64,000 nt of DNA from Pseudomonas quercus (GTDB lineage: Bacteria; Pseudomonadota; Gammaproteobacteria; Pseudomonadales; Pseudomonadaceae): contig NZ_JAAVJI010000017.1 in the NCBI RefSeq assembly GCF_012033695.1, positions 45,358 through 109,357 on the forward strand. The letters run 5' to 3'. The notes under the pieces are model-generated. The model saw only the letters and a list, made by a program, of their open reading frames with translations, made no database searches and had not been told where the DNA came from. The translations under genes and the position numbers were made by a program. How positions within the stretch are numbered: the stretch's first letter is position 1; every line of letters begins with the position of its first letter. Shown piece by piece: positions 42,028 to 50,058 of this stretch.

Positions 42028-43989
42028 ATGCTTAGAAACGCCCCCTTGAGTACCAAGCTGCTGCTTATCCTGATGTTGCCCCTGTTGGGTTTTCTTGCTT
42101 TCGCAGGCTTGTTCGTGGCCGATAAAAGCCAAACGCTCGGTGCCATGAATCGCGCTGTCACGGCCACTGGCCTGGCCCAGAAGTTGAGCGGTGTGGTAAC
42201 CACGCTTCAGCGTGAGCGGGGCGCCAGTGGTGTGTTCCTGGGCAGTGGCGGTAAATCCATGGTCGACAAGCTTAAGGCTTTCCGCCAGGAAACCGACCAG
42301 GCCATGGCCGAGTTGCAAGCGCAGCCTACCGGAGGCCTCGGGTCGCCAGGCAAAGCTTCCGGGGCGCGGGATGAGTTGGCGGCGCTTCGCAGCAAGGTGG
42401 ATGCCTTGGCGATCAACAGCACAGAGTCTGGTGCCCGCTTCCTGGACCTGATCAAAACGTTGATTGGCTTCTCGTATTCACTGGAAGCCAGCATCAATGA
42501 CCCCGAGGTATTGCGCGCCCTGGGTTCGCTCAACCAGTTCGTGGACATGAAAGAGCGGGCAGGCCGCGAGCGAGTGCTGTTGGGCCTGGCGTTCAACCAG
42601 AACCGTTTCGATGCGCCACTGTTGTCACGTTTCAGCCGTAACATGGGCGAGTTTTCCGGTTACTTCGAAGCGTTCCAACGGTGGTCGCCCGTGGCATTCA
42701 AGGACAAGCTCGACGCGGTGCTGCAACTACCTGAATCGCAGGAAGTGGCACGCCTGGAGCGCCTGGGCTTCGATACCCCCTTAGGTGACCCCCTCAACGT
42801 AAAACCCGAGGAATGGTTCAGCCTGGCCACCAAACGTATCGACCTGATGGCCAACGTAGAGGCCGAGCTGAGCCAGAACGTGGTAAGCCTTGCCCGTGAC
42901 GAGCGCTACGCCGCCGAGCGCAGCCTGTATGTGGCGATCGCCACGGTAGTGGTGTTGCTGATCGCGGTGGTGTGGCTGGCCTGGATCATCATGCGCAATA
43001 TCCGCATCGCCGTCGCCGACGTGAACCGCACGCTGCTCTCCCTGTCCTCGCGGGACCTCACCGCCCGAACGCGCTACACAGGCAAGGATGAGTTCGGCGA
43101 CATTTCGCGCAACCTGGACAACATGGCCGTGCAGATCGGTGGAATCATCCGGGACATTGGCAGCGCCACGGCTCAAGTGGCCACGGCCGCCGAGCAATCC
43201 TCTGCGGTGGCCCTGCAAACCAGCCAGAATGTGTTGCAGCAACGCCAGGGGACCGACCAGGTGGCCACGGCCATCAGCCAGATGAGCGCCACAGTCAAAG
43301 ACGTGGCCCGCAGCACCACCGATGCCGCCGAAATGTCCCGGCAGGTCAATGCCAGCACGGTGCAGGGCAAGACCGAAATCGACAACACTATCCGTGTGAT
43401 CAAAGGGCTTGAGGCACAGGCCGAGCAGACGGCGCGCATCCTTAACGACCTGAAGGGGGAGAGCGACGCTATTTCCTCAGTGCTGGACGTGATCCGCGGG
43501 GTGGCCGACCAAACCAACCTGCTGGCGCTTAATGCGGCCATCGAAGCCGCCCGTGCCGGTGAGCAGGGCCGTGGTTTTGCCGTGGTAGCCGACGAGGTAC
43601 GCAACCTGGCGAAGAAGACCCAGGACTCTACCGTGAGCATCCAGACCATGATCGCCAACCTGCAGGCGGGTTCGGACCGTGCCGCGACGTCGATGCAGGA
43701 CACCCTGAGCAAGGCGCAGGAAGGGGCCAGTAATGTGGACCGGGCCGGGCACCTGCTGGAGGCCATCGCTGAGGGCATTGCCACCATCAGCGACCGCAAC
43801 CTTCAGGTAGCCTCGGCTGCTGAAGAGCAGAGCCTGGTGGCCGAAGAGATTCACCGCAACATCGATGACATCAGTGCGTTGGTGGTTCAAGTGAGTGCTG
43901 GCGCGGAACAGACCGCGGCCACCAGCCGTGAACTGGCCAGGTTGGCCGAGCACCAACAGGGGCTGGTGGGGCAGTTCAAGGCGGGGTAA
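42028..43989 (+). CDS. Methyl-accepting chemotaxis protein with NIT-type sensor domain
   Basis: The 653-aa protein has TM1 'LLLILMLPLLGFLAFAGLFVA'. A helical periplasmic domain of about 250 residues begins 'LSGVVTTLQRERGASGVFLGSGGKSMVDKL', the mark of nitrate/nitrite-sensing (NIT) domains. TM2 (about 305-325), HAMP and the signalling domain follow ('TNLLALNAAIEAARAGEQG', 'GFAVVADEVRNLAKKT'). ATG 42028 is taken over the GTG at 42016. Unlike the receptor at 4444 the frame is intact. McpN of P. putida and P. aeruginosa is of this class and senses nitrate; I infer the same type of ligand. Transcription is probably from the FliA promoter, with other motility genes. Confidence 0.92.
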   Translation: MLRNAPLSTKLLLILMLPLLGFLAFAGLFVADKSQTLGAMNRAVTATGLAQKLSGVVTTLQRERGASGVFLGSGGKSMVDKLKAFRQETDQAMAELQAQPTGGLGSPGKASGARDELAALRSKVDALAINSTESGARFLDLIKTLIGFSYSLEASINDPEVLRALGSLNQFVDMKERAGRERVLLGLAFNQNRFDAPLLSRFSRNMGEFSGYFEAFQRWSPVAFKDKLDAVLQLPESQEVARLERLGFDTPLGDPLNVKPEEWFSLATKRIDLMANVEAELSQNVVSLARDERYAAERSLYVAIATVVVLLIAVVWLAWIIMRNIRIAVADVNRTLLSLSSRDLTARTRYTGKDEFGDISRNLDNMAVQIGGIIRDIGSATAQVATAAEQSSAVALQTSQNVLQQRQGTDQVATAISQMSATVKDVARSTTDAAEMSRQVNASTVQGKTEIDNTIRVIKGLEAQAEQTARILNDLKGESDAISSVLDVIRGVADQTNLLALNAAIEAARAGEQGRGFAVVADEVRNLAKKTQDSTVSIQTMIANLQAGSDRAATSMQDTLSKAQEGASNVDRAGHLLEAIAEGIATISDRNLQVASAAEEQSLVAEEIHRNIDDISALVVQVSAGAEQTAATSRELARLAEHQQGLVGQFKAG

Positions 43990-44002
43990 GGGGATTGCCC
44001 GT

Positions 44003-44024
44003 GCTGGGGTAGAACCACCCCAGC
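44003..44024. terminator. Hairpin between the convergent chemoreceptor and ohr genes
   Basis: GCTGGGGT (44003-44010) and ACCCCAGC (44017-44024) form a perfect 8-bp stem with a 6-nt loop. It lies 13 bp after the chemoreceptor stop and 27 bp after the ohr stop, so it can end both transcripts. Confidence 0.65.
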
Positions 44025-44051
44025 CGTGGCACCGCCTGCATGTGAGGGCTA

Positions 44052-44471
44052 CTAGACCGTTACCTGCAGCCGAACGTCTACATTACCGCGAGTGGCGTTG
44101 GAGTAGGGGCACACCTTGTGAGCCGCCTGTGCCAATGCCTCTGCATCGGCCTGTTCCAGGCCTGGCAGGTGAATGTGCAGGTCGATGTCCAGCCCGAAGC
44201 CTTCAGGGATCTGGCCGATACCTACCTTGGCGGTGATTGAGGTGTCAGCAGGGACGTTGCGCTTTTGTTGGGCACCGACGAACTTCAAGGCACCGATGAA
44301 GCAGGCGGAATAGCCTGCCGCAAACAACTGCTCAGGGTTGGTGGCGCTACCACCCGCGCCGCCTAGTTCTTTGGGCGTGGCCAGTTTCACATCCAACAGG
44401 TTGTCGCTGGAGACAGCCCGGCCATCACGGCCACCGGTTGCAGTTGCAGTTGCAGTGTAAAGAACGTTCAT
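44052..44471 (-). CDS. ohr: Organic hydroperoxide resistance protein Ohr
   Basis: The 139-aa OsmC/Ohr-fold protein starts at ATG 44471 behind CAGGAG. The peroxidatic Cys57 (SACFIGAL) and resolving Cys121 (HKVCPYSNATRGN) are both present, with 'NPEQLFAAGYSACFIGALKFV' as the family block. It reduces organic (fatty acid) hydroperoxides with lipoylated protein as donor. The ohrR gene lies upstream on the same strand. Confidence 0.95.
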   Translation of the reverse strand: MNVLYTATATATGGRDGRAVSSDNLLDVKLATPKELGGAGGSATNPEQLFAAGYSACFIGALKFVGAQQKRNVPADTSITAKVGIGQIPEGFGLDIDLHIHLPGLEQADAEALAQAAHKVCPYSNATRGNVDVRLQVTV

Positions 44472-44518
44472 GGTGCGGCTCCTGCACAGAGATAAGAAGG
44501 GCATATGAAATGCGAGCA

Positions 44519-44540
44519 AATAAATTGCGCGCTAAACAAC
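44519..44540. promoter_or_regulatory. OhrR operator candidate in front of ohr
   Basis: TAAATTGCGCGCTAAA (44521-44536) resembles the AATTG-CGCG-CAATT type OhrR box and overlaps the region about 60 bp upstream of the ohr start. Confidence 0.5.
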
Positions 44541-44623
44541 TGCTCACAATCTAGCCCTCAAATGCGCTTCTTGCAAGTGCTGGGCAGTGTGCCCGACAGC
44601 CGGTCGGTGCACACGTCAGGCGA

Positions 44624-45097
44624 TTACAGGGTGGTTTGCAACCGCCCCCGCAGGTCCAGCAGGCTGCCTTGAAGGGCGTACAATTGCTCTTCACTTACGG
44701 CGATCGCTTCCCGCACGCACTCAGGCACGCGCCTGGCTTTCTCTTGCAGGGCCTTGCCTGCCGCAGTGAGGTATAGGTTGACCACACGCTCGTCTTCCTT
44801 GCTGCGGGTACGTTTGACGAGGCCTTCTACCTCCAGGCGCTTGAGCACCGGCGTCATGGACCCAGGGTCGGTGAGCAAACGCTGGCTGATGTCAGTAACG
44901 GTGGCGCCGTCATGTTCCCATAGCACCAGCATGGCCAGGTACTGAGGGTAGGTGAGGTTGAGGGCATGCAGCAGAGGCTTGTACACCTTGGTCATGGCCA
45001 GGGACGTGGAGTACAGGGCAAAGCACAGTTGGTTGTTCAACAGCAGGTTGTCGGTAGCGCCTGCCTCAACCTCGAAGGTGGGATCGTGGACCGCCAT
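44624..45097 (-). CDS. ohrR: Organic peroxide-sensing MarR-family repressor OhrR
   Basis: The 157-aa MarR protein starts at ATG 45097. 'NNQLCFALYSTSLAMTKVYKPLLHALNLTYPQYLAMLVLWE' carries the redox-sensing Cys25 (Cys22-type of OhrR) and the two peroxide-pocket tyrosines. The wing and recognition helix are 'LLTDPGSMTPVLKRLEVEGLVKRTRSKEDERVV'. Oxidation of this Cys by organic hydroperoxides would release ohr. The arrangement ohrR-ohr on one strand with an operator-like site between them agrees with autoregulation. Confidence 0.93.
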   Translation of the reverse strand: MAVHDPTFEVEAGATDNLLLNNQLCFALYSTSLAMTKVYKPLLHALNLTYPQYLAMLVLWEHDGATVTDISQRLLTDPGSMTPVLKRLEVEGLVKRTRSKEDERVVNLYLTAAGKALQEKARRVPECVREAIAVSEEQLYALQGSLLDLRGRLQTTL

Positions 45098-45241
45098 GAG
45101 GGCTCCTGATTTCAGAGAAGCCCGGAATTTAGCGGATAGGCACAAGGCACGCAATACAGGAAAAGCCGGCGGCTGAATGGAGGAGCTTGGCAGGCTACAC
45201 GGTCAAGAACGGGGCTTGTAGCGCCAAGGCACCCACAGGGG

Positions 45242-45655
45242 TCATCGGGGCTTCATCATTTCACGCCAATAGCGGCCATCTTCGACAATACGGCGGGCCA
45301 CCTGAAGCACGTGGTCGAGCTTGAATGGCTTTTGCAATACGGCGCCTACTGCGCTGCGCTCGTCTTCAAGGGCGTACCCCGTCATGGTCAAAACGGCCAG
45401 GTCCGGGTAGCGCTCCACGGCCAGATGGCCTAGTTCGAGACCATCCATGGCGCCGGGCATTCGCACATCGGTCACCATCAGCACGATTCGCTGGCCAGAC
45501 ACTTCCAGCAGCTCCAGAGCGCTCAGCGCATTGTGCGCCACCAAAGGGTTGTAACCGGCGTCTTGAAAGGCTTGGGACATCATCACCGCAACCAGCGGCT
45601 CGTCATCGACAATCAGTACGGTATCAGGGACAGCATCAGGGGGTTGACCAGACAA
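45242..45655 (-). CDS. Single-domain response regulator (CheY-like receiver)
   Basis: The protein is about 137 aa from TTG 45655, which has GGAG seven bases upstream; the upstream open frame lacks any such site. The receiver fold is complete: 'TVLIVDDEPLVAVMM' (acid pair), 'LMVTDVRMPGAMDGLEL' with the phospho-accepting Asp, 'VLTMTGYA' with the switch Thr, and 'VLQKPFKLDHVLQVARR' with the invariant Lys. No output domain and no histidine kinase gene adjoin it. It is similar to receiver modules of hybrid kinases and may be phosphorylated by an unlinked kinase. Confidence 0.85.
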   Translation of the reverse strand: MSGQPPDAVPDTVLIVDDEPLVAVMMSQAFQDAGYNPLVAHNALSALELLEVSGQRIVLMVTDVRMPGAMDGLELGHLAVERYPDLAVLTMTGYALEDERSAVGAVLQKPFKLDHVLQVARRIVEDGRYWREMMKPR

Positions 45656-45841
45656 GCATTTACTCCAAATTACAAATGCGCGCGGGCAGAAAAGGATGAC
45701 AGGGCCTGAGGTGAAAGGATACAGCAGCCAGGCTGCGCAATAGACGGGTTCTCTCCCAGAGGGTTCCATGTCACGCTGTGTCGGACTTTCGTCTTCCTTC
45801 ACACAATCCTACGGGCGCGTTGCCACCCTTTGGACCTACCT

Positions 45842-46282
45842 ATGCCCTATAACCTGAGGCCCGCAGGTGTCACCGACCTGCCTGCTGTGTACCGTGGCGA
45901 ATTGAGCTACATACGGCGTTGGGAGCCTGCCCATGAACAGGCCTGGCACCTGGATGTGGAGCGACACCTCACGCGTTGGGTCACCCATATGGAACAGCTG
46001 ACCATCGCCGAAGCCGACCGCCAGGTGGTTGGCTATGTACTGTGGCTACCCGAGGGCGAACAAGCCGAACTCTGCACCCTGAGCGTGAGTGACCCGTATA
46101 GGCGAAGGGGCATCGGCCAGGCCTTGCTGGCCCATTACATGAACAGTTCACGGCAGCAGGGTTACGTGCACCACACCTTGAGCGTACGCGCCGACAACCC
46201 GGCCAGGCACTTGTACGAGCAGGCGGGCTTTGTGCAAACAGGCGTGGACGCCCATGGCTACCTTCGCTACCGGCGGGTGTAG
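45842..46282 (+). CDS. GNAT-family N-acetyltransferase
   Basis: The 146-aa protein has one GNAT domain: 'LSVSDPYRRRGIGQALLAHYMNSSRQQGYVHHTLSVRADNPARHLYEQAGFVQTG' contains the acetyl-CoA pyrophosphate loop (R-R-x-G-I-G) and the final 'YEQAGF' strand. The substrate is unknown. The gene is directly followed by the inverted repeat cluster. Confidence 0.88.
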   Translation: MPYNLRPAGVTDLPAVYRGELSYIRRWEPAHEQAWHLDVERHLTRWVTHMEQLTIAEADRQVVGYVLWLPEGEQAELCTLSVSDPYRRRGIGQALLAHYMNSSRQQGYVHHTLSVRADNPARHLYEQAGFVQTGVDAHGYLRYRRV

Positions 46283-46289
46283 CCAGGCA

Positions 46290-46850
46290 CCCCTGCGGTG
46301 CGACAGTTGTCCAGTTCGTCCGCTGCGCGAACTCCCACAAGGGGTATGCGGTGCGCGGAAGGGCTATGCCGTGCGTGGTATGGGGTAGGACCGTCGTAGC
46401 CGAAGGCGGAGGCCGGGAACCAGGGATCGCTGCATTGTGCGGTGGCTCAGGTTCGTCCGCTGCGCGAACTCCTACAGGAGCTATGCCGTGCGTGGTATGG
46501 GGTAGGACCGTCGTAGCCGAAGGCGCAGGCCGGGAACCTGGGATCGCTGCGTTGCGCAGTGGCTCAGGTTCGTCCGCTGCGCGAACTCCTACAGGAGCTA
46601 TGCCGTGCGTGGTATGGGGTAGGACCGGTCGTAGTCGAAGGCGGAGGCCGGGAACCAGGGATCGCTGCATTGTGCGGTGGCTCAGGTTCGTCCGCTGCGC
46701 GAACTCCCACAAGGGCTATGCCGTGCGTGGTATGGGGTAGGACCGTCGTAGCCGAAGGCGGAGGCCGGGAACCTGGGATCGCTGCGTTGCGCGGTGTCCC
46801 AGGTTCGTCCGCGCTTCGCGAACGTCCACAGAGATTTCTACCCGCTCCCC
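46290..46850 (-). repeat. Cluster of five composite repeats, inverted relative to the 33.4-34.2 kb array
   Basis: The complement of module A starts at 46314, 46451, 46568, 46686 and 46803 (spacing 117-137 bp). Between copies lies the complement of module B (gtagccgaaggcggaggccggg). It fills the 582-bp gap between two GNAT genes, in which I see no coding sequence. The last copy is degenerate (gcgcttcgcgaacgtcc). Confidence 0.85.
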
Positions 46851-46864
46851 TATAAGGCGTGATC

Positions 46865-47614
46865 ATGGACCCCTCGCAAGCCGCTCTGATGCATGCCCTT
46901 GAACAAGCCGCATTCGCCGCTTGGCCTGCTGCCTGTTCACAACGCGTGGCTGGCTGGTTGCTTCGCCTGGACGTGGGCTATACCAAGCGCGCCAATTCCC
47001 TTAACACTACCCAGGCCGCCCGTGAGCTGAGCGCGACTGACCTGTTGGCCCTTGAACAGGCATTCATCGCCAAGGGGCTGCCGCCGGTGGTCCGTACCAC
47101 GTCACTGGTGAGCCTTCCTGGTACAGAAGCGTTGCTAGCACAGCGTGGTTACCAGTACAGCGGGGCCTCCTGGGTGCTGCATAGAGCTCTGGCAGCACCG
47201 TTTGGAGGTGTGCCGGAAGTACGGCTGGAGGCAGGGGCTGCACCTTGGATGCGGGTGTTCTCCCGGCTGGCCGAGCAACGTACTGATCATGCTGCGGCCC
47301 ACCTGGCCTTGTTACAGCGCATCACTCACCGCACCGCTTGGGCAACCCTGGGTGAACCCTCGTCGCCAAGCTGTTGTGGGCTAGGGGTTTTGGTGGGGGA
47401 GCACCTGGGGTTGTTCGATATCCTCACCGGTGTAGCTAGCCAACGCCAAGGCCTGGCCGAGCACTTGTGCAGGGGGCTGCTGGCGTGGGGGCAGGCACAG
47501 GGGGCGCGTGAGGCGTTCCTGCAAGTGGTGAAAACCAATGCGCCTGCCTTGGCACTGTATGAAAAGCTCGGCTTTAACCGGGCCTACGAATATGGCTATT
47601 GGGTACAAGCCTGA
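46865..47614 (+). CDS. GNAT-family N-acetyltransferase with N-terminal extension
   Basis: The protein is about 249 aa from ATG 46865; a GTG six bases earlier is also in frame. It starts 'MDPSQAALMHALEQAAFAAWPAACSQRVAGWLLRLDVGYTKRANSLN', a feature of two-domain GNAT proteins of unknown role. The C-terminal half has the GNAT core ('GLGVLVGEHLGLFDILTGVASQRQGLAEHLCRGLLAWGQAQGAREAFLQVVKTNAPALALYEKLGFNRAYEYGYW'). The acceptor is unknown. The gene directly follows the repeat cluster. Confidence 0.85.
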   Translation: MDPSQAALMHALEQAAFAAWPAACSQRVAGWLLRLDVGYTKRANSLNTTQAARELSATDLLALEQAFIAKGLPPVVRTTSLVSLPGTEALLAQRGYQYSGASWVLHRALAAPFGGVPEVRLEAGAAPWMRVFSRLAEQRTDHAAAHLALLQRITHRTAWATLGEPSSPSCCGLGVLVGEHLGLFDILTGVASQRQGLAEHLCRGLLAWGQAQGAREAFLQVVKTNAPALALYEKLGFNRAYEYGYWVQA

Positions 47615-47688
47615 ACTTCGCCGAACCACCTGATGTTCGCTCGCTTGAACATGCACCAAATCAGTGATCTCGCGCACCACGCTGAAGC

Positions 47689-47722
47689 ATTTAATCCATT
47701 TAAATTATTTCTTGAATTAAAT
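47689..47722. promoter_or_regulatory. AT-rich inverted repeat upstream of the six-gene operon
   Basis: ATTTAAT (47689-47695) and ATTAAAT (47716-47722) are inverted arms in a strikingly AT-rich stretch about 90-120 bp before the binding-protein start. It could be the operator for the RpiR regulator encoded in the operon and/or part of the promoter. Confidence 0.4.
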
Positions 47723-47809
47723 AGTTCGCAGCCCTAGTCTGGACATCGAAACGCCTGTTCATGCGGTAGGGCGGCCTTCTTCAATGAACGGTTAACCGGG
47801 GAGTGACAC

Positions 47810-48586
47810 ATGAATATGAAGGTACTGTTGGGCGTAGCGGTGGCCACGGCGTTTTCGGCCTCTGCCTGGGCCGCCGACTGGACGGTGGGCGCCAACGTGG
47901 GCAACGTGCCGTGGGAGTTCCAGGACGCCAAGGGCGATATCGTGGGCTTTGAAGTAGACGTGGTGAAAGAGGTCGCCAAGCGCGCCGGCAAAACCGTGGA
48001 GTTCGTCAACATCCCGTTCAACGGGCTGTTCAGCGCGGTGCAGTCCAAACGTGCCGATATTGCCATCTCCTCCATCACCATCACCCCCAAGCGCCTGGAG
48101 TCCGTGGGCTTCGCCCAGCCGTACTACGACAGCGACCAGTCCCTGACCGTGCTGGCCAAATCCGGCATCGATGGCCTTGGTGGCATGAAAGGGAAGGTGG
48201 TAGGCGTGGACACCGGTTCCACAGGGGACATGTGGGTAGGGGCGCACCAGGCTGAGTACGCCTTTGGCGATGTGTCCCGCTACGAAGGCCTGTCACCGGC
48301 CATGCTGGACCTGGCGTCCGGCCGTATGGATGGCTACATCAGCGACATTCCGGCCGTGCTGTATTACATCAAGGACAAGCCCCAGTACAAAGTGGTCGCC
48401 CGCATTCCAACTGGCGAGAAGTACTCGCTCATGCATGCCAAGGGCTGGGCGTCGGCTGAGCAGGTCAATGACATCATCAGCGCCATGAAGCAGGACGGGG
48501 TAATCGCCCAATTGCACAAGAAATGGTTCGGCGCCGACGCTGCCCCGGATTCCAGCACCCTGAAGGTAGTGCCTGTTCTGAAGTAA
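47810..48586 (+). CDS. Polar amino acid-type ABC transporter substrate-binding protein
   Basis: The 258-aa SBP family 3 protein has a signal peptide (MNMKVLLGVAVATAFSASAWAAD, cut about residue 22). 'WEFQDAKGDIVGFEVDVVKEVAKRAGKTVEFVNIPFNGLFSAVQSKRADIAISSITITPKR' holds the usual Asp/Arg contacts for the carboxylate and amine of an amino acid. It is the first gene of a six-gene operon; the ligand is unknown. Confidence 0.92.
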   Translation: MNMKVLLGVAVATAFSASAWAADWTVGANVGNVPWEFQDAKGDIVGFEVDVVKEVAKRAGKTVEFVNIPFNGLFSAVQSKRADIAISSITITPKRLESVGFAQPYYDSDQSLTVLAKSGIDGLGGMKGKVVGVDTGSTGDMWVGAHQAEYAFGDVSRYEGLSPAMLDLASGRMDGYISDIPAVLYYIKDKPQYKVVARIPTGEKYSLMHAKGWASAEQVNDIISAMKQDGVIAQLHKKWFGADAAPDSSTLKVVPVLK

Positions 48587-48627
48587 CAGCCGCTGCCTTT
48601 ACACGCCTACCTCTAACGGGAGCCGCC

Positions 48628-49305
48628 ATGGACCTGCTACAGACGTTCTTCAACTGGGGCGTGTTCACCGATGCCTTGCCGCTGATGCTACGCGGCCTGG
48701 GTATAACGGTGCTGCTGGGCGTGGTGAGCATCGTGCTGGGGCTGGTAGGGGGGCTGTTTCTGGCCATGGTACGGCTGTATGCATTCGCGCCCCTGCGCTG
48801 GCTGTCACGGGTCTATATCGACGTGCTGCGGTCCATTCCGCTGCTGGTGTTGCTGGTGCTGATCTATTACGCGTTGCCCTTTGTGGGCATCCGGTTGTCG
48901 TCATTCGCGGCCGCAGCGGCGGCGTTGTCGCTGGTGTCCTGTGCCTATTCGGCTGAGATTTTTCGCTCCGGCATCGAGGCGATCCCCCGCGGCCAGTTCG
49001 AGGCGGCGGCCTCCCAAGGCATGGGCTTTTTCAACACCATGCGCGATGTGATCCTGCCCCAGGCCATGCGCATCGTACTGCCGCCAATGACCAGCAACTG
49101 CATCAATGTGATGAAGGACACGGCGCTCGCCTCCGTAGTGGCCATGCCAGACCTGCTCAAGCAAGCGACACAGGCCCAGGCCCTCGCGGCCAACCCCACG
49201 CCGCTGGTAGGCGCGGCGGTCATGTACCTCTTGCTGTTGCTACCGCTGGTGCAGATGGTGAGCTGGATCGAGCGGCGCAACACAGCGGGGAGGACAGGCG
49301 CATGA
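48628..49305 (+). CDS. Polar amino acid-type ABC transporter permease
   Basis: The 225-aa HisM/GlnP-like permease has helices at both ends and the cytoplasmic loop 'EIFRSGIEAIPRGQFEAAASQGMGFFNTMRDVILPQAMRIVLPP'. It is the only permease gene, so the channel is probably a homodimer. It overlaps the ATPase gene by 4 bp. Confidence 0.92.
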   Translation: MDLLQTFFNWGVFTDALPLMLRGLGITVLLGVVSIVLGLVGGLFLAMVRLYAFAPLRWLSRVYIDVLRSIPLLVLLVLIYYALPFVGIRLSSFAAAAAALSLVSCAYSAEIFRSGIEAIPRGQFEAAASQGMGFFNTMRDVILPQAMRIVLPPMTSNCINVMKDTALASVVAMPDLLKQATQAQALAANPTPLVGAAVMYLLLLLPLVQMVSWIERRNTAGRTGA

Positions 49306-50036
49306 GCCCTGTGATCGAAGTTGAACGCATGTCCAAGTTCTACGGCGCGTTCCAGGCCCTGGACAACATCAACCTGAATGTAGAACAGGGCGAGGTGGTG
49401 GTTATCCTGGGGCCGTCCGGGTCCGGGAAATCCACGCTGATCCGTTGCATCAACTTGCTGGAGGACTACCAGCAGGGAGATATCCGCGTTAGTAGCCAAC
49501 GTGTGGAACATGGCAAGCACCTGGCTGGCATTCGGTGTGAAGTGGGCATGGTGTTCCAGAACTTCAACCTGTACCCGCACCTGACCGTCTTGGCGAATGT
49601 GGCCTTGGCACCCATAAGAGTACGGCGCCTCTCGCGACACGATGCCCAGGCCCGCGCCCAGCAGCTGCTGGAAAAGGTGGGCATGGGCGCCCATGCCCAT
49701 AAATACCCCAGCCAATTGTCCGGTGGCCAGCAGCAGCGCGTGGCCATTGCCCGCACCATGGCCATGGAGCCTCGGGTCATTCTGTTCGACGAACCCACCT
49801 CGGCACTGGACCCGGAAATGGTCGGCGAGGTGTTGGACGTCATGCAGAACCTGGCGCGCTCTGGCGTGACCATGGTGGTGGTGACCCATGAAATGGGCTT
49901 CGCCCGCAAGGTGGCCGACCGGGTGATCTTCATGGAAAGCGGCCGCATCATCGAACAGAACAACCCGCACGCCTTCTTCACGGCCCCGCAAGAGGCCAGA
50001 ACCCGTGCTTTCCTGCAGGCCATCCTGCACCACTGA
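49302..50036 (+). CDS. Polar amino acid-type ABC transporter ATP-binding protein
   Basis: The 244-aa GlnQ-type ATPase has Walker A GPSGSGKST (37-45), the Q-loop 'GMVFQNFNLYPHLTV', LSGGQQQR, Walker B 'VILFDEPTSALDPEM' and the H-loop 'VVVTHEMGFA'. It completes the importer made by the two preceding genes. Confidence 0.94.
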   Translation: MSPVIEVERMSKFYGAFQALDNINLNVEQGEVVVILGPSGSGKSTLIRCINLLEDYQQGDIRVSSQRVEHGKHLAGIRCEVGMVFQNFNLYPHLTVLANVALAPIRVRRLSRHDAQARAQQLLEKVGMGAHAHKYPSQLSGGQQQRVAIARTMAMEPRVILFDEPTSALDPEMVGEVLDVMQNLARSGVTMVVVTHEMGFARKVADRVIFMESGRIIEQNNPHAFFTAPQEARTRAFLQAILHH

Positions 50037-50058
50037 CTCATGCCTGGAGTGCCCTCTG

